A stretch of 6,530 nt of DNA. Source: Pseudomonadota bacterium (GTDB lineage Bacteria; Pseudomonadota; Alphaproteobacteria; Rhodospirillales; Magnetospirillaceae). Positions 1 to 5,300 of this stretch are shown one piece after another. The DNA is taken from contig JAEZFE010000093.1 of the NCBI GenBank assembly GCA_023437865.1, positions 1 through 6,530 on the forward strand, given 5' to 3'. Each line of letters begins with the position of its first letter. Position 1 is the first letter of the stretch. The position numbers were made by a program, and so were the translations under genes. The notes beneath the pieces are model-generated. The model saw only the letters and a list, made by a program, of their open reading frames with translations, searched no databases and was not told the DNA's origin.

Positions 1-1051
1 GCATGGAGCTGACGATCTGCATGTTGTTCTTTACCCGGTGATGGATTTCGTTGAACAGCGTCACGTTATCATCCAGGGCGCGGCGCAGGCCGGTCGCCAA
101 GGTGCGCTCGCGCTTGAGGCCGCGCCACGTCAGCCACAACGCACCCTGCACCAGCGCCAGCAGCGCCAGCACGATGCCGCCATTGCGCAGCGTGCGTGCC
201 CGCCATTCGGCAATGACCCCGTCGAGGGGCAGGCCGGTGACAATGATCAGCGGCAGGCCGTCCATATGGCGATACGCGAATTGCTTGAGGATTCCGTCGG
301 CGCCGTCGCGGACGAACGTGCCCGTAGGGCCGGTGGCAAGCCGCTCGGTGAACAGCGGCCAGAAGCTGAAATTGCGGTTGAGATACTCGTCGCTGAGCGG
401 ATGGCGCAGGACCATCCAGCCATCCTCGTTGAGGATCGAGCAGATGGCGGCGGCGCCCAGATCCAGGTTGCGATAGAATCCGGCGAAAAAGCCCAGGTCC
501 AGCGTCGCGGCGATAATGCCCGCCACCTTGCCGTCGCGGATCAGCGGGCGGCTGATGGTGAAGGCGTGGCGTGGTTCGGGCTCGCGCGTCCGGATCAGCG
601 GGCCCACGACAGTGTCCAGCCGCCCCTCCCGCATGTGGGCTTGGAAATATTGGCGGTCGGCCACGTTGATGGGGGCGAACGTCTTGAACCCGCTGATCAT
701 CACCACGTTGCCGTCGGCGTCGGCGACGAAGAATGACCCCACCTGAGGCAGTTCACGGGCAATGTTCTCAGCCGTCTCACGCACTTGATCCGACGTCAGA
801 GCGGCGACATGCAGGCCGGCGAAGCGTTCGTCCAGGCGCCGCAGCGCCTGCTCCGGGGCACGGACATAGCGCTGGGTGTGCTCCTCGACCAGGCGCGCCA
901 CCTGCGCGGCAAGCTGCTCCGTTCCTTTGAAGGCATCGGTGTAGTCGCGCCAGGCGCCGAGTGCCAGCGCCCCCAGGGCAATCAGCGTAGCGAGCCCACT
1001 CGCCAGCATCAGAGCCGATGTGGCGGGGCCGGCAATGTTTAGCGCGCGCAT
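1..1051 (-). CDS. Membrane sensor histidine kinase, Cache-type sensor plus HWE/HisKA_2 core (3' end outside window)
   Basis: 350 residues are visible and the gene runs off the left edge. Residues about 12-34 form a first membrane helix. Residues about 36-285 read as a periplasmic double-Cache sensor, with the typical pieces ADRQYFQAHM (131-140), FTISRPLIRDGKVAGIIAATLDL (split around 164-186) and FYRNLDLGA (192-200). A second helix lies at about 290-309. The visible end, NEIHHRVKNNMQIVSSM (334-350), is the phosphoacceptor box of the HisKA_2/HWE kinases; His338, in H-R-x-K-N, is the expected phosphorylated residue. The ATP-binding domain must lie beyond the edge. The family autophosphorylates on a signal and passes phosphate to a response regulator. 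I chose the ATG at 1051 because it precedes the membrane helix directly; the frame stays open upstream to the previous gene's TAG, so a longer N-terminus is possible. It lies 84 bp downstream of another sensor kinase. The ligand is unknown. Confidence 0.9.
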   Translation of the reverse strand, partial: MRALNIAGPATSALMLASGLATLIALGALALGAWRDYTDAFKGTEQLAAQVARLVEEHTQRYVRAPEQALRRLDERFAGLHVAALTSDQVRETAENIARELPQVGSFFVADADGNVVMISGFKTFAPINVADRQYFQAHMREGRLDTVVGPLIRTREPEPRHAFTISRPLIRDGKVAGIIAATLDLGFFAGFYRNLDLGAAAICSILNEDGWMVLRHPLSDEYLNRNFSFWPLFTERLATGPTGTFVRDGADGILKQFAYRHMDGLPLIIVTGLPLDGVIAEWRARTLRNGGIVLALLALVQGALWLTWRGLKRERTLATGLRRALDDNVTLFNEIHHRVKNNMQIVSSM

Positions 1052-1066
1052 GGAACCATCCCGAAG

Positions 1067-1101
1067 GGTGTAACCGATGTACCCCAAAGCGATGGTGTAA
1101 C
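1067..1101. repeat. 8-bp direct repeat (GGTGTAAC x2) between the two kinase genes
   Basis: GGTGTAAC occurs at 1067-1074 and 1094-1101, 27 bp start to start, in the 84-bp gap between the two minus-strand kinase genes. On the coding strand this reads GTTACACC twice, the nearer copy ending about 15 bp before the downstream start codon. A pair of short direct repeats could be an operator or a promoter element giving the second kinase separate control. The elements are short and chance is not excluded. No convincing -35/-10 pair or terminator was seen here. Confidence 0.25.
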
Positions 1102-1135
1102 AGGTGCGGCTGCCGGCGCCCACCGCCTGGACGTC

Positions 1136-2893
1136 CTATGACGAAAGTCGTGGAGCGCCTGCGCTCAACTCACTATCGGGGGGCGGCAGGGAGCAATCCT
1201 TCGGCAAAGCCACCGTGACAATGGTGCCTTGGCCTTTGGCGCTTTCAACTGTGAGCGTGCCGCCGTGCAACTCCGCCAGGCGGCGGGCCAGCGGCAGGCC
1301 CAGACCGGTGCCCTGGTTCTGGCGGGCGACGGCGCTGCTGATCTGGCCAAATGGCTCCAGCGCGATCCTCATCTCCTCGGGGCTCATGCCGACCCCGTTG
1401 TCGCTGACCGAGAGGGTGGTCGCGCCGTCCGGCGTTGCGTGCGCGGTCACCGTCACCTGGCCGCCCGCGCTGAACTTGATGGCGTTGGACAGCAGGTTCA
1501 GCAGGATCTGGCGCAGCCGGATGCGGTCGGCCTCCAGCGTGAGCTCGGGTGAGATCACGGCCGACAGGGTGACGCGGCATTGGTCTGCGTGACGGCGCAC
1601 GAAGCCGGCACATTCCTGCACCAGGTCGGCGGCAACGATATGTTCTGGCTCGAGAGTCAAGCGGCCGGCCTCGATCTTGGCCATGTCCAGGATGTCGTTG
1701 ACCACCGACAGCAGGTGAAGCGCCGACCTGTGGATGTCGGCGATGTATTCGTTGCACTTTGCGGCGCAGCCGCCGAACAGTCCCGTCTGGATGGCTTCGG
1801 AAAAGCCGATGATGGCATTCAAGGGGGTGCGCAATTCGTGGCTGACATGGGCCAGGAATTCCGATTTGGCGCGGTCGCGCGCGTCGGCCTGTTCCTTTTC
1901 GGATTGCAGTCGGCGCTGCTGCTCGGCCAGCATCAACTCGTGCGCCCGCAGAGCTTCGGCCTCGGCGCGCTGGCGTTTACGGCTCTGCCCGCTCATCAGC
2001 AGGGCGAGGCCGGTCGCCGCCGCGCAGGCTGCAAGTCCGCCGCCGATCATCATGGCGCGCGCCGGCAACAGGCGCGCCGCGATCACCGACGTGGGCACGC
2101 CCACCGCCACGGCCCAACCGCTTGCGGGCGAGTGCTCATAGACAGTCAGCGTCTCCTGGCCTTCCTTGTTGCGGACCAGAAAGAAGCCCGCATGATCGCC
2201 GCGCAGGGCTTCTGCCAGCGAGTCGGTGATGCGCTGGCCCACAAACTTGTCGGGGTCGCGCGAGCGCCCGGCCAGCAACTGGTTGGGATCGATCACCGTG
2301 GCCGTCCACTCCACCGGCACCTTGTGGCGCTCGATCAGCGCGGAAAGGAAGCGCGGCGCCACCCCCATGGTCAGCACCGTGTCGACCCGCCCTTCGCGGT
2401 GAATTGGGGCGAAGTACAGCAGGGCTGGGCGGCCGACGACGGCGTTGTAGGCGATGCCGCCGATGACCGCGCGGTTCTCGTCGCGCGCCTGCCGGGCGTG
2501 GGCCGGCGACCGCGTCATCGGCATCTCCGCCCCGTCGGGCACTGCCGTGTGCCAGAGGAACCGGCCACTCTCCGGGGCGAGCAGCCCGAAGCCCAGCCAG
2601 TCGGGCTGGGCCTTCATCAATTCCAGCGAATGCTCGCGGATCTGAGCGTATTGGTCGGTGTCGCCATCGCCGATATGGGTGATCAACAGCAATTGCTGAG
2701 CCTGTCCCATCAGCTCGCTGTCGACGGCCACCGCCAGCGAATGCGCCAAAGCCCGCACCTCGCTCTCGATGGCGTCATGCTGCTGCCGGTCGACCATCCA
2801 GCCGGTGATCGCTGCGAACAGCAACAGGGGTGCTGCCGCTGCCAGCACGCATTCCCAGGCCGAGAACTGCCGAGCCAAACGCGCCTCCCTCAT
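1136..2893 (-). CDS. Membrane sensor histidine kinase (periplasmic sensor, HisKA, HATPase_c)
   Basis: A complete 585-residue orthodox sensor kinase with no receiver domain. A membrane helix at about 14-33 and another at about 279-300 flank a periplasmic domain (34-278). That domain looks Cache-like: PALLYFAPIHREGRVDTVL at 156-174, and a closing segment ASGWAVAVGVP at 257-267. A charged, probably coiled-coil linker (302-345) leads to the H-box FLAHVSHELRTPLNA, with phosphoacceptor His352. The ATP-binding domain has all its boxes: N (LLNLLSNAIKF, Asn466/Asn470), G1 (DNGVG, 498-502), F (EPFGQ, 513-517) and G2 (GTGLGL, 528-533). It should therefore be catalytically competent. The ATG at 2893 sits 17 bp after the MerR stop, with AAAAGG just upstream, so co-transcription with merR is likely. 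The signal and the partner regulator are unknown. Large open frames on the opposite strand here are shadows of this GC-rich gene. Confidence 0.95.
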   Translation of the reverse strand: MREARLARQFSAWECVLAAAAPLLLFAAITGWMVDRQQHDAIESEVRALAHSLAVAVDSELMGQAQQLLLITHIGDGDTDQYAQIREHSLELMKAQPDWLGFGLLAPESGRFLWHTAVPDGAEMPMTRSPAHARQARDENRAVIGGIAYNAVVGRPALLYFAPIHREGRVDTVLTMGVAPRFLSALIERHKVPVEWTATVIDPNQLLAGRSRDPDKFVGQRITDSLAEALRGDHAGFFLVRNKEGQETLTVYEHSPASGWAVAVGVPTSVIAARLLPARAMMIGGGLAACAAATGLALLMSGQSRKRQRAEAEALRAHELMLAEQQRRLQSEKEQADARDRAKSEFLAHVSHELRTPLNAIIGFSEAIQTGLFGGCAAKCNEYIADIHRSALHLLSVVNDILDMAKIEAGRLTLEPEHIVAADLVQECAGFVRRHADQCRVTLSAVISPELTLEADRIRLRQILLNLLSNAIKFSAGGQVTVTAHATPDGATTLSVSDNGVGMSPEEMRIALEPFGQISSAVARQNQGTGLGLPLARRLAELHGGTLTVESAKGQGTIVTVALPKDCSLPPPDSELSAGAPRLSS

Positions 2894-2910
2894 GCGCCTT
2901 TTCGAGCAGC

Positions 2911-3315
2911 TTAGCTTGGAGAGGTTTCAAATGTCATCTGGGTTGCGGCCGGTTTGTCCGCGGCTTGGGCGCGGAGCGGGCAGCCGTTGCCAAGCCGCAG
3001 CGCCAGTTCGTCGCGCAGCGCTGACAGTTCGGCGATGCGCCCGTCAATCGCCGCGATCTTCTCGCGCAGCAGGGCGGCCACCGCCGCGTCCGGTTCCGTG
3101 GCGCCCCACAAGGCGGGCAGGTGCTCACCGATCTCGGCCAGGCTGAATCCCAGCCGTTGGGCGGTACGGATATAGGTCACCAGGCCCGCCGTACCCTCGG
3201 GATAGTCGCGGTAGCCATTCGCCCCCCGCGCCGAGCGAATGAGGCCCCGCGCCTCATAGAAGCGCAGAGTATCCGTGCTGACGCCAGCGAGCGCCGCAAT
3301 CTGGCCGATCCGCAT
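2911..3315 (-). CDS. MerR-family transcriptional regulator
   Basis: 134 residues, the usual length for the small MerR/ZntR/CueR group. The N-terminal winged helix-turn-helix is clear: MRIGQIAALAGVSTDTLRFY (1-20), EARGLI (21-26), NGYRDY (33-38) and RLGFSLAEI (54-62). Residues about 74-108 form the antiparallel dimerisation helix. The effector region is short: the only cysteine is Cys112, in GNGCPL. From family knowledge, ZntR uses Cys79, Cys114, Cys115, His119 and Cys124, and CueR uses Cys112 and Cys120. Here the position near 79 is alanine, and the CPL piece looks like the second CueR cysteine (CPI) with the loop before it lost. Classical two-cysteine metal sensing is therefore unlikely. The ATG at 3315 has GAGG seven bases upstream. 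The gene diverges from a membrane-protein gene and overlooks a MerR-type operator at 3327-3358, which it probably controls and which may also autoregulate it. Confidence 0.95.
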   Translation of the reverse strand: MRIGQIAALAGVSTDTLRFYEARGLIRSARGANGYRDYPEGTAGLVTYIRTAQRLGFSLAEIGEHLPALWGATEPDAAVAALLREKIAAIDGRIAELSALRDELALRLGNGCPLRAQAADKPAATQMTFETSPS

Positions 3316-3326
3316 TGTCTTCCCTC

Positions 3327-3358
3327 TTGACCTTGGAGCGTGCTCCAGAGTTTAGCCT
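3327..3358 (+). promoter_or_regulatory. MerR-type promoter/operator (20-bp spacer with palindrome)
   Basis: TTGACC (3327-3332) and TAGCCT (3353-3358) are separated by exactly 20 bp. Inside the spacer lies a perfect inverted repeat, TGGAGC (3334-3339), GT, GCTCCA (3342-3347). MerR-family activators work on such over-long 19-20 bp spacers by twisting the DNA to realign the two promoter boxes. The element matches the organisation of the E. coli zntA promoter, as I recall it, over the full 32 bp, including CTCCAGAGT in the right half. Transcription would start near 3365, about 30 bases before the TTG start at 3396. The -35 box is only 12 bp from the merR start codon. On the other strand TAAACT (complement of 3350-3355) is a possible merR -10 box inside the same element, which would fit autoregulation. 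Confidence 0.85.
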
Positions 3359-3395
3359 GCGCCTCTCATCGCAGCTAGACGTGGGAGAACGAGCG

Positions 3396-3839
3396 TTGAA
3401 GGAAAATGGTTTCAGAAAGATCGTCGCGCTCAGCGCCTGGTACGACCTGATCGTCACTGCACCGCTGGCCACGCCCTGGACGTTGAAGTGGTTTCTCGCG
3501 GCTTTTGCTGACCTCCATTCCATGCTGGGCGTGGCGGGCGAGGTTCCAGCCTACGGTATCAGTCTCGGCCTGTTTGCCAACCTCCTCGGTTCTGTGGTGG
3601 TGGTGTGGTCGCTGGTCCGTGTTCGTAATCCGCAGCCGTGGCTTGGCCGCTACGATGCCGTGGCGCGGTTTCTATTTTCCGCGTGGATGGCGTATGCGAT
3701 GGCTCACGGCGCCAGCCTGCTTGTGCTGGCATTCCTCGTTCCGGAAATAACTTGGGGCATCGTCCAGTCGCTGCCGGTGCGGCGGCGGGCGGAACTGGTG
3801 GGGCCGGCAGGCGCGTCGCCCCTTTCGGTCAGGCCTTAG
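3396..3839 (+). CDS. Small multi-pass membrane protein of unknown function, MerR-controlled
   Basis: 147 residues if started at TTG 3396, preceded by GGGAG (3383-3387) at an ideal 8-base spacing. An in-frame ATG at 3315 exists but overlaps the merR start codon and lies upstream of the predicted transcript start near 3365, and it would add 27 non-hydrophobic residues, so I reject it. Likely membrane segments are at about 8-27 (including AWYDLIVTAPLATPW), 55-75 (LGLFANLLGSVVVVWSLV) and a long hydrophobic stretch at 88-125 that could make two helices. A basic tail (PVRRRAE) follows. There are no cysteines or obvious metal ligands beyond scattered histidines (His41, His104). I do not recognise a named family. 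The divergent placement and the operator make it the probable main target of the MerR regulator, perhaps a transporter subunit, stress membrane protein or small permease. No function is assigned. Confidence 0.8.
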   Translation: MKENGFRKIVALSAWYDLIVTAPLATPWTLKWFLAAFADLHSMLGVAGEVPAYGISLGLFANLLGSVVVVWSLVRVRNPQPWLGRYDAVARFLFSAWMAYAMAHGASLLVLAFLVPEITWGIVQSLPVRRRAELVGPAGASPLSVRP

Positions 3840-3863
3840 CCCCTCTGCCTGGACCGGTCAGGC
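3827..3863 (+). terminator. Alternating repeats able to form two competing hairpins at the end of the membrane-protein gene
   Basis: GGTCAGGC occurs at 3827-3834 and again at 3856-3863. Between them, GCCTGGACC (3847-3855) is complementary to either copy with one bulged G. The first pairing gives an 8-bp stem with a 12-base loop that contains the stop codon (3837-3839). The second is a compact hairpin with a CCGG loop. No T-run follows either one, so this is not a canonical intrinsic terminator. It may end or stabilise the upstream transcript, or act as a switch for the polysaccharide genes downstream. Confidence 0.35.
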
Positions 3864-3887
3864 CATGGCGGAAAGAGCGCGGCTTGC

Positions 3888-3916
3888 TTGCTATCCTTTA
3901 ATGGTTAGGGCATTAC
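3888..3916 (+). promoter_or_regulatory. Weak candidate promoter for the polysaccharide operon
   Basis: The 178 bp between the membrane-protein stop and the GT4 start include the most AT-rich patch of the area (about 3884-3920). TTGCTA (3888-3893) and CATTAC (3911-3916) are 17 bp apart, but the -10 match is poor (three of six positions). It is offered because the operon needs a promoter somewhere near here unless it is read through from the gene upstream. Confidence 0.2.
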
Positions 3917-3955
3917 TTTCGCCACCCGGCGGATAGGCTGCCTCGACGGGCCTGA

Positions 3956-4021
3956 GTGGAGAACCTGAGTTTGCTCTTGTCCACGGCGATTTACTTGCTG
4001 ATGGCGGTGCTGGAGCCATGA
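3956..4021 (+). CDS. Possible 21-residue hydrophobic leader ORF coupled to the GT4 gene
   Basis: A GTG at 3956 opens a 22-codon frame ending in TGA at 4019-4021, so its stop overlaps the GT4 start as ATGA. The peptide is strongly hydrophobic (ENLSLLLSTAIYLLM within it) and would make one membrane helix. A stop codon lies immediately before the GTG, so it is not the tail of a longer frame. The case for it is the overlap, which matches every other junction in the operon, and the lack of a well-spaced ribosome site for the GT4 gene (GGAG only two bases from its ATG). Against it, the GTG has only a weak Shine-Dalgarno sequence. It may be a coupling leader, a degraded remnant of a membrane protein, or chance. 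Confidence 0.25.
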   Translation: MENLSLLLSTAIYLLMAVLEP

Positions 4022-5154
4022 GGGTCGCGATCGTGGCCGATTGGCTGGCGGTGCTGGGAGGGGCCGAGCGGGTGCTTGGCAGGATGCTGGAGGCCTATCC
4101 CCAGGCGGATTTGTTCGCCGTCGTGGATTTCCTAGAGGAACGGGACATCCTGGGGGGGCGTCCGGTCAGAACCAGCTTCATCCAGAACCTTCCCTTCGCC
4201 CGCAAGGGCTTCCGCAACTATCTGCCGCTGATGCCGCTCGCCGTCGAGCAATGGGATTTCAGCGGGTACGATCTCGTTCTGTCGTCCAGCCATGCGGTGG
4301 CGAAGGGCGTGATCACCGGTCCCGATCAGCTCCATGTCTGTTATGTGCACACTCCCATGCGCTATGCCTGGGATCTGCAGGGGCAGTACCTGGCGGCGCG
4401 GGGAGCCAAGGGCTGGCCGGCTCGCTGGATGTTGCACCGCCTGCGCCTGTGGGACCAATTGTCCGCCCAACGGCCCGACGTGCTGGTGGCCAATTCCGCG
4501 TTCGTCGCCCGGCGGATCGCCAAATGTTGGGGCAGGACGGCCGAGGTGGTGCACCCGCCGGTCGCCACCGGTACTCTTGCCGTGTCACCACGGTCCGAGG
4601 ATTTCTACCTCGCGGTAAACCGCTTGGTTTCCTACAAGCGCGTCGATCTGATGCTGGACGCCTTCGCCGCCATGCCGGACCGCCGGCTGGTAATCATCGG
4701 CGACGGTCCGGAAATGGGGCGTCTGGCCGGCAAGGCGCCTGCCAATGTCGAGCTGTTGGGCCGCCAATCCGACGCTGTGGTTCAGGACCACCTGGCCCGC
4801 TGCCGGGCCTTCATCATGGCGGCCGAGGAGGACTTTGGCATCGCCCCACTGGAGGCACAGGCCTGCGGCAAGCCGGTAATCGCTTTCGCCAAGGGCGGCG
4901 CGGTGGAAAGCCTGAACCTGCACGGCGGCAGGCCCACCGCCGTTCCCTTTTATGCCCAGCCGCCAGAGGCGCTGGTGCAGGCTGTCCGGCAATTCGAAGC
5001 GGCACCGGCCATCAGGCCCGAGGATTGCCGCGCCAATGCCGAGCGGTTCTCGCCTGCGTCCTTCCGCCGCTCGTTGGAGGCGGTGGTTCAGCACGCACTG
5101 GATACCACCCATGCCCGCCACCCTAACTGGCATCACGCAGCGGCGGCGGAATGA
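4018..5154 (+). CDS. GT4-family glycosyltransferase, WbaZ-like (probable mannosyltransferase)
   Basis: A complete 378-residue GT-B fold enzyme of family GT4. It would transfer a sugar from a nucleotide donor to a lipid-linked oligosaccharide on the cytoplasmic face of the inner membrane. The N-terminal acceptor domain begins MRVAIVADWLAVLGGAERVL (1-20), with the glycine-rich GGAERV motif. It contains VRTSFIQNLPFARK (50-63), SSSHAVAKGV (89-98) and CYVHTPMRYAWDL (108-120), all characteristic of the WbaZ-type mannosyltransferases of O-antigen and exopolysaccharide clusters. The donor domain has SYKRVD (205-210, Lys207), VIIGDGPEM (225-233) and the GT4 EX7E motif EEDFGIAPLEAQACGKP, with Glu271 and Glu279. 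The start is fixed by the conserved MRVAIV beginning. The stop overlaps the next ORF as ATGA. Mannose or a related sugar is inferred from resemblance; the donor and linkage cannot be read from sequence. Confidence 0.93.
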   Translation: MRVAIVADWLAVLGGAERVLGRMLEAYPQADLFAVVDFLEERDILGGRPVRTSFIQNLPFARKGFRNYLPLMPLAVEQWDFSGYDLVLSSSHAVAKGVITGPDQLHVCYVHTPMRYAWDLQGQYLAARGAKGWPARWMLHRLRLWDQLSAQRPDVLVANSAFVARRIAKCWGRTAEVVHPPVATGTLAVSPRSEDFYLAVNRLVSYKRVDLMLDAFAAMPDRRLVIIGDGPEMGRLAGKAPANVELLGRQSDAVVQDHLARCRAFIMAAEEDFGIAPLEAQACGKPVIAFAKGGAVESLNLHGGRPTAVPFYAQPPEALVQAVRQFEAAPAIRPEDCRANAERFSPASFRRSLEAVVQHALDTTHARHPNWHHAAAAE

Positions 5155-5300
5155 TTTCTGTTTCATTGGTCGTTGCCACCCACGGGCGTGCCGCGGAAGT
5201 GCGGCAAGGGCTTGGCTGCCTTCTGCCCTTCGCCGGCCAGGGTATTCGGGTGATTATCGCCGATCACGGCTATCGCGCCTGTGACAGGGGGCGGCGGTGA
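5151..5300 (+). pseudogene. 49-residue remnant of a GT2-family glycosyltransferase
   Basis: The ATG at 5151 overlaps the GT4 stop (ATGA), and the TGA at 5298-5300 overlaps the next start (GTGA). The encoded peptide begins MISVSLVVATHGRAAEV and continues to RVIIADHG. That is the first beta-strand and nucleotide-binding turn of a GT-A fold (VSLVVAT.GR), followed by the second strand that normally leads to VxVVDNGS. A functional GT2 enzyme needs about 250 more residues with the DXD and acceptor motifs, all missing. After about residue 40 the peptide ends in a basic tail, YRACDRGRR. The simplest reading is an internal deletion that kept both ends of the gene and so the coupling of the operon. It may alternatively be a functional small coupling ORF. 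Translation is plausible; glycosyltransferase activity is not. Confidence 0.6.

Noticed and set aside
38..736. 232-codon open frame on the plus strand
   Set aside because: It is antisense to the Cache/HWE kinase, which shows clear domains on the minus strand. The plus-strand product is low-complexity and Arg/Gln/Ala-rich.
1580..2914. 444-codon open frame on the plus strand
   Set aside because: It lies antisense to the well-supported kinase at 1136-2893. Its translation is rich in Gln, His, Arg and Gly with no recognisable motif, as expected for the mirror frame of a GC-rich gene.
3340..3358. Ordinary sigma70 promoter with a 17-bp spacer at the membrane-protein gene
   Set aside because: No good box pair with a 16-18 bp spacer fits; the 20-bp spacer with a central dyad and a divergent merR is the better explanation.
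3254..3523. 89-codon minus-strand frame across the merR/membrane-protein divergent region
   Set aside because: It would cover the operator and overlap merR in another frame, and it has no recognisable domain.
4041..5126. 361-codon open frame overlapping the GT4 gene on the same strand
   Set aside because: It is frame-shifted relative to the GT4 enzyme, whose conserved motifs run end to end. The alternative product is Gly/Arg/Ala-rich with no motif.
5111..5150. Ala/His-rich tail of the GT4 protein as a possible frameshift
   Set aside because: The catalytic domain is complete before it, and the stop makes an ATGA overlap with the following start, so the tail is a normal variable C-terminus.
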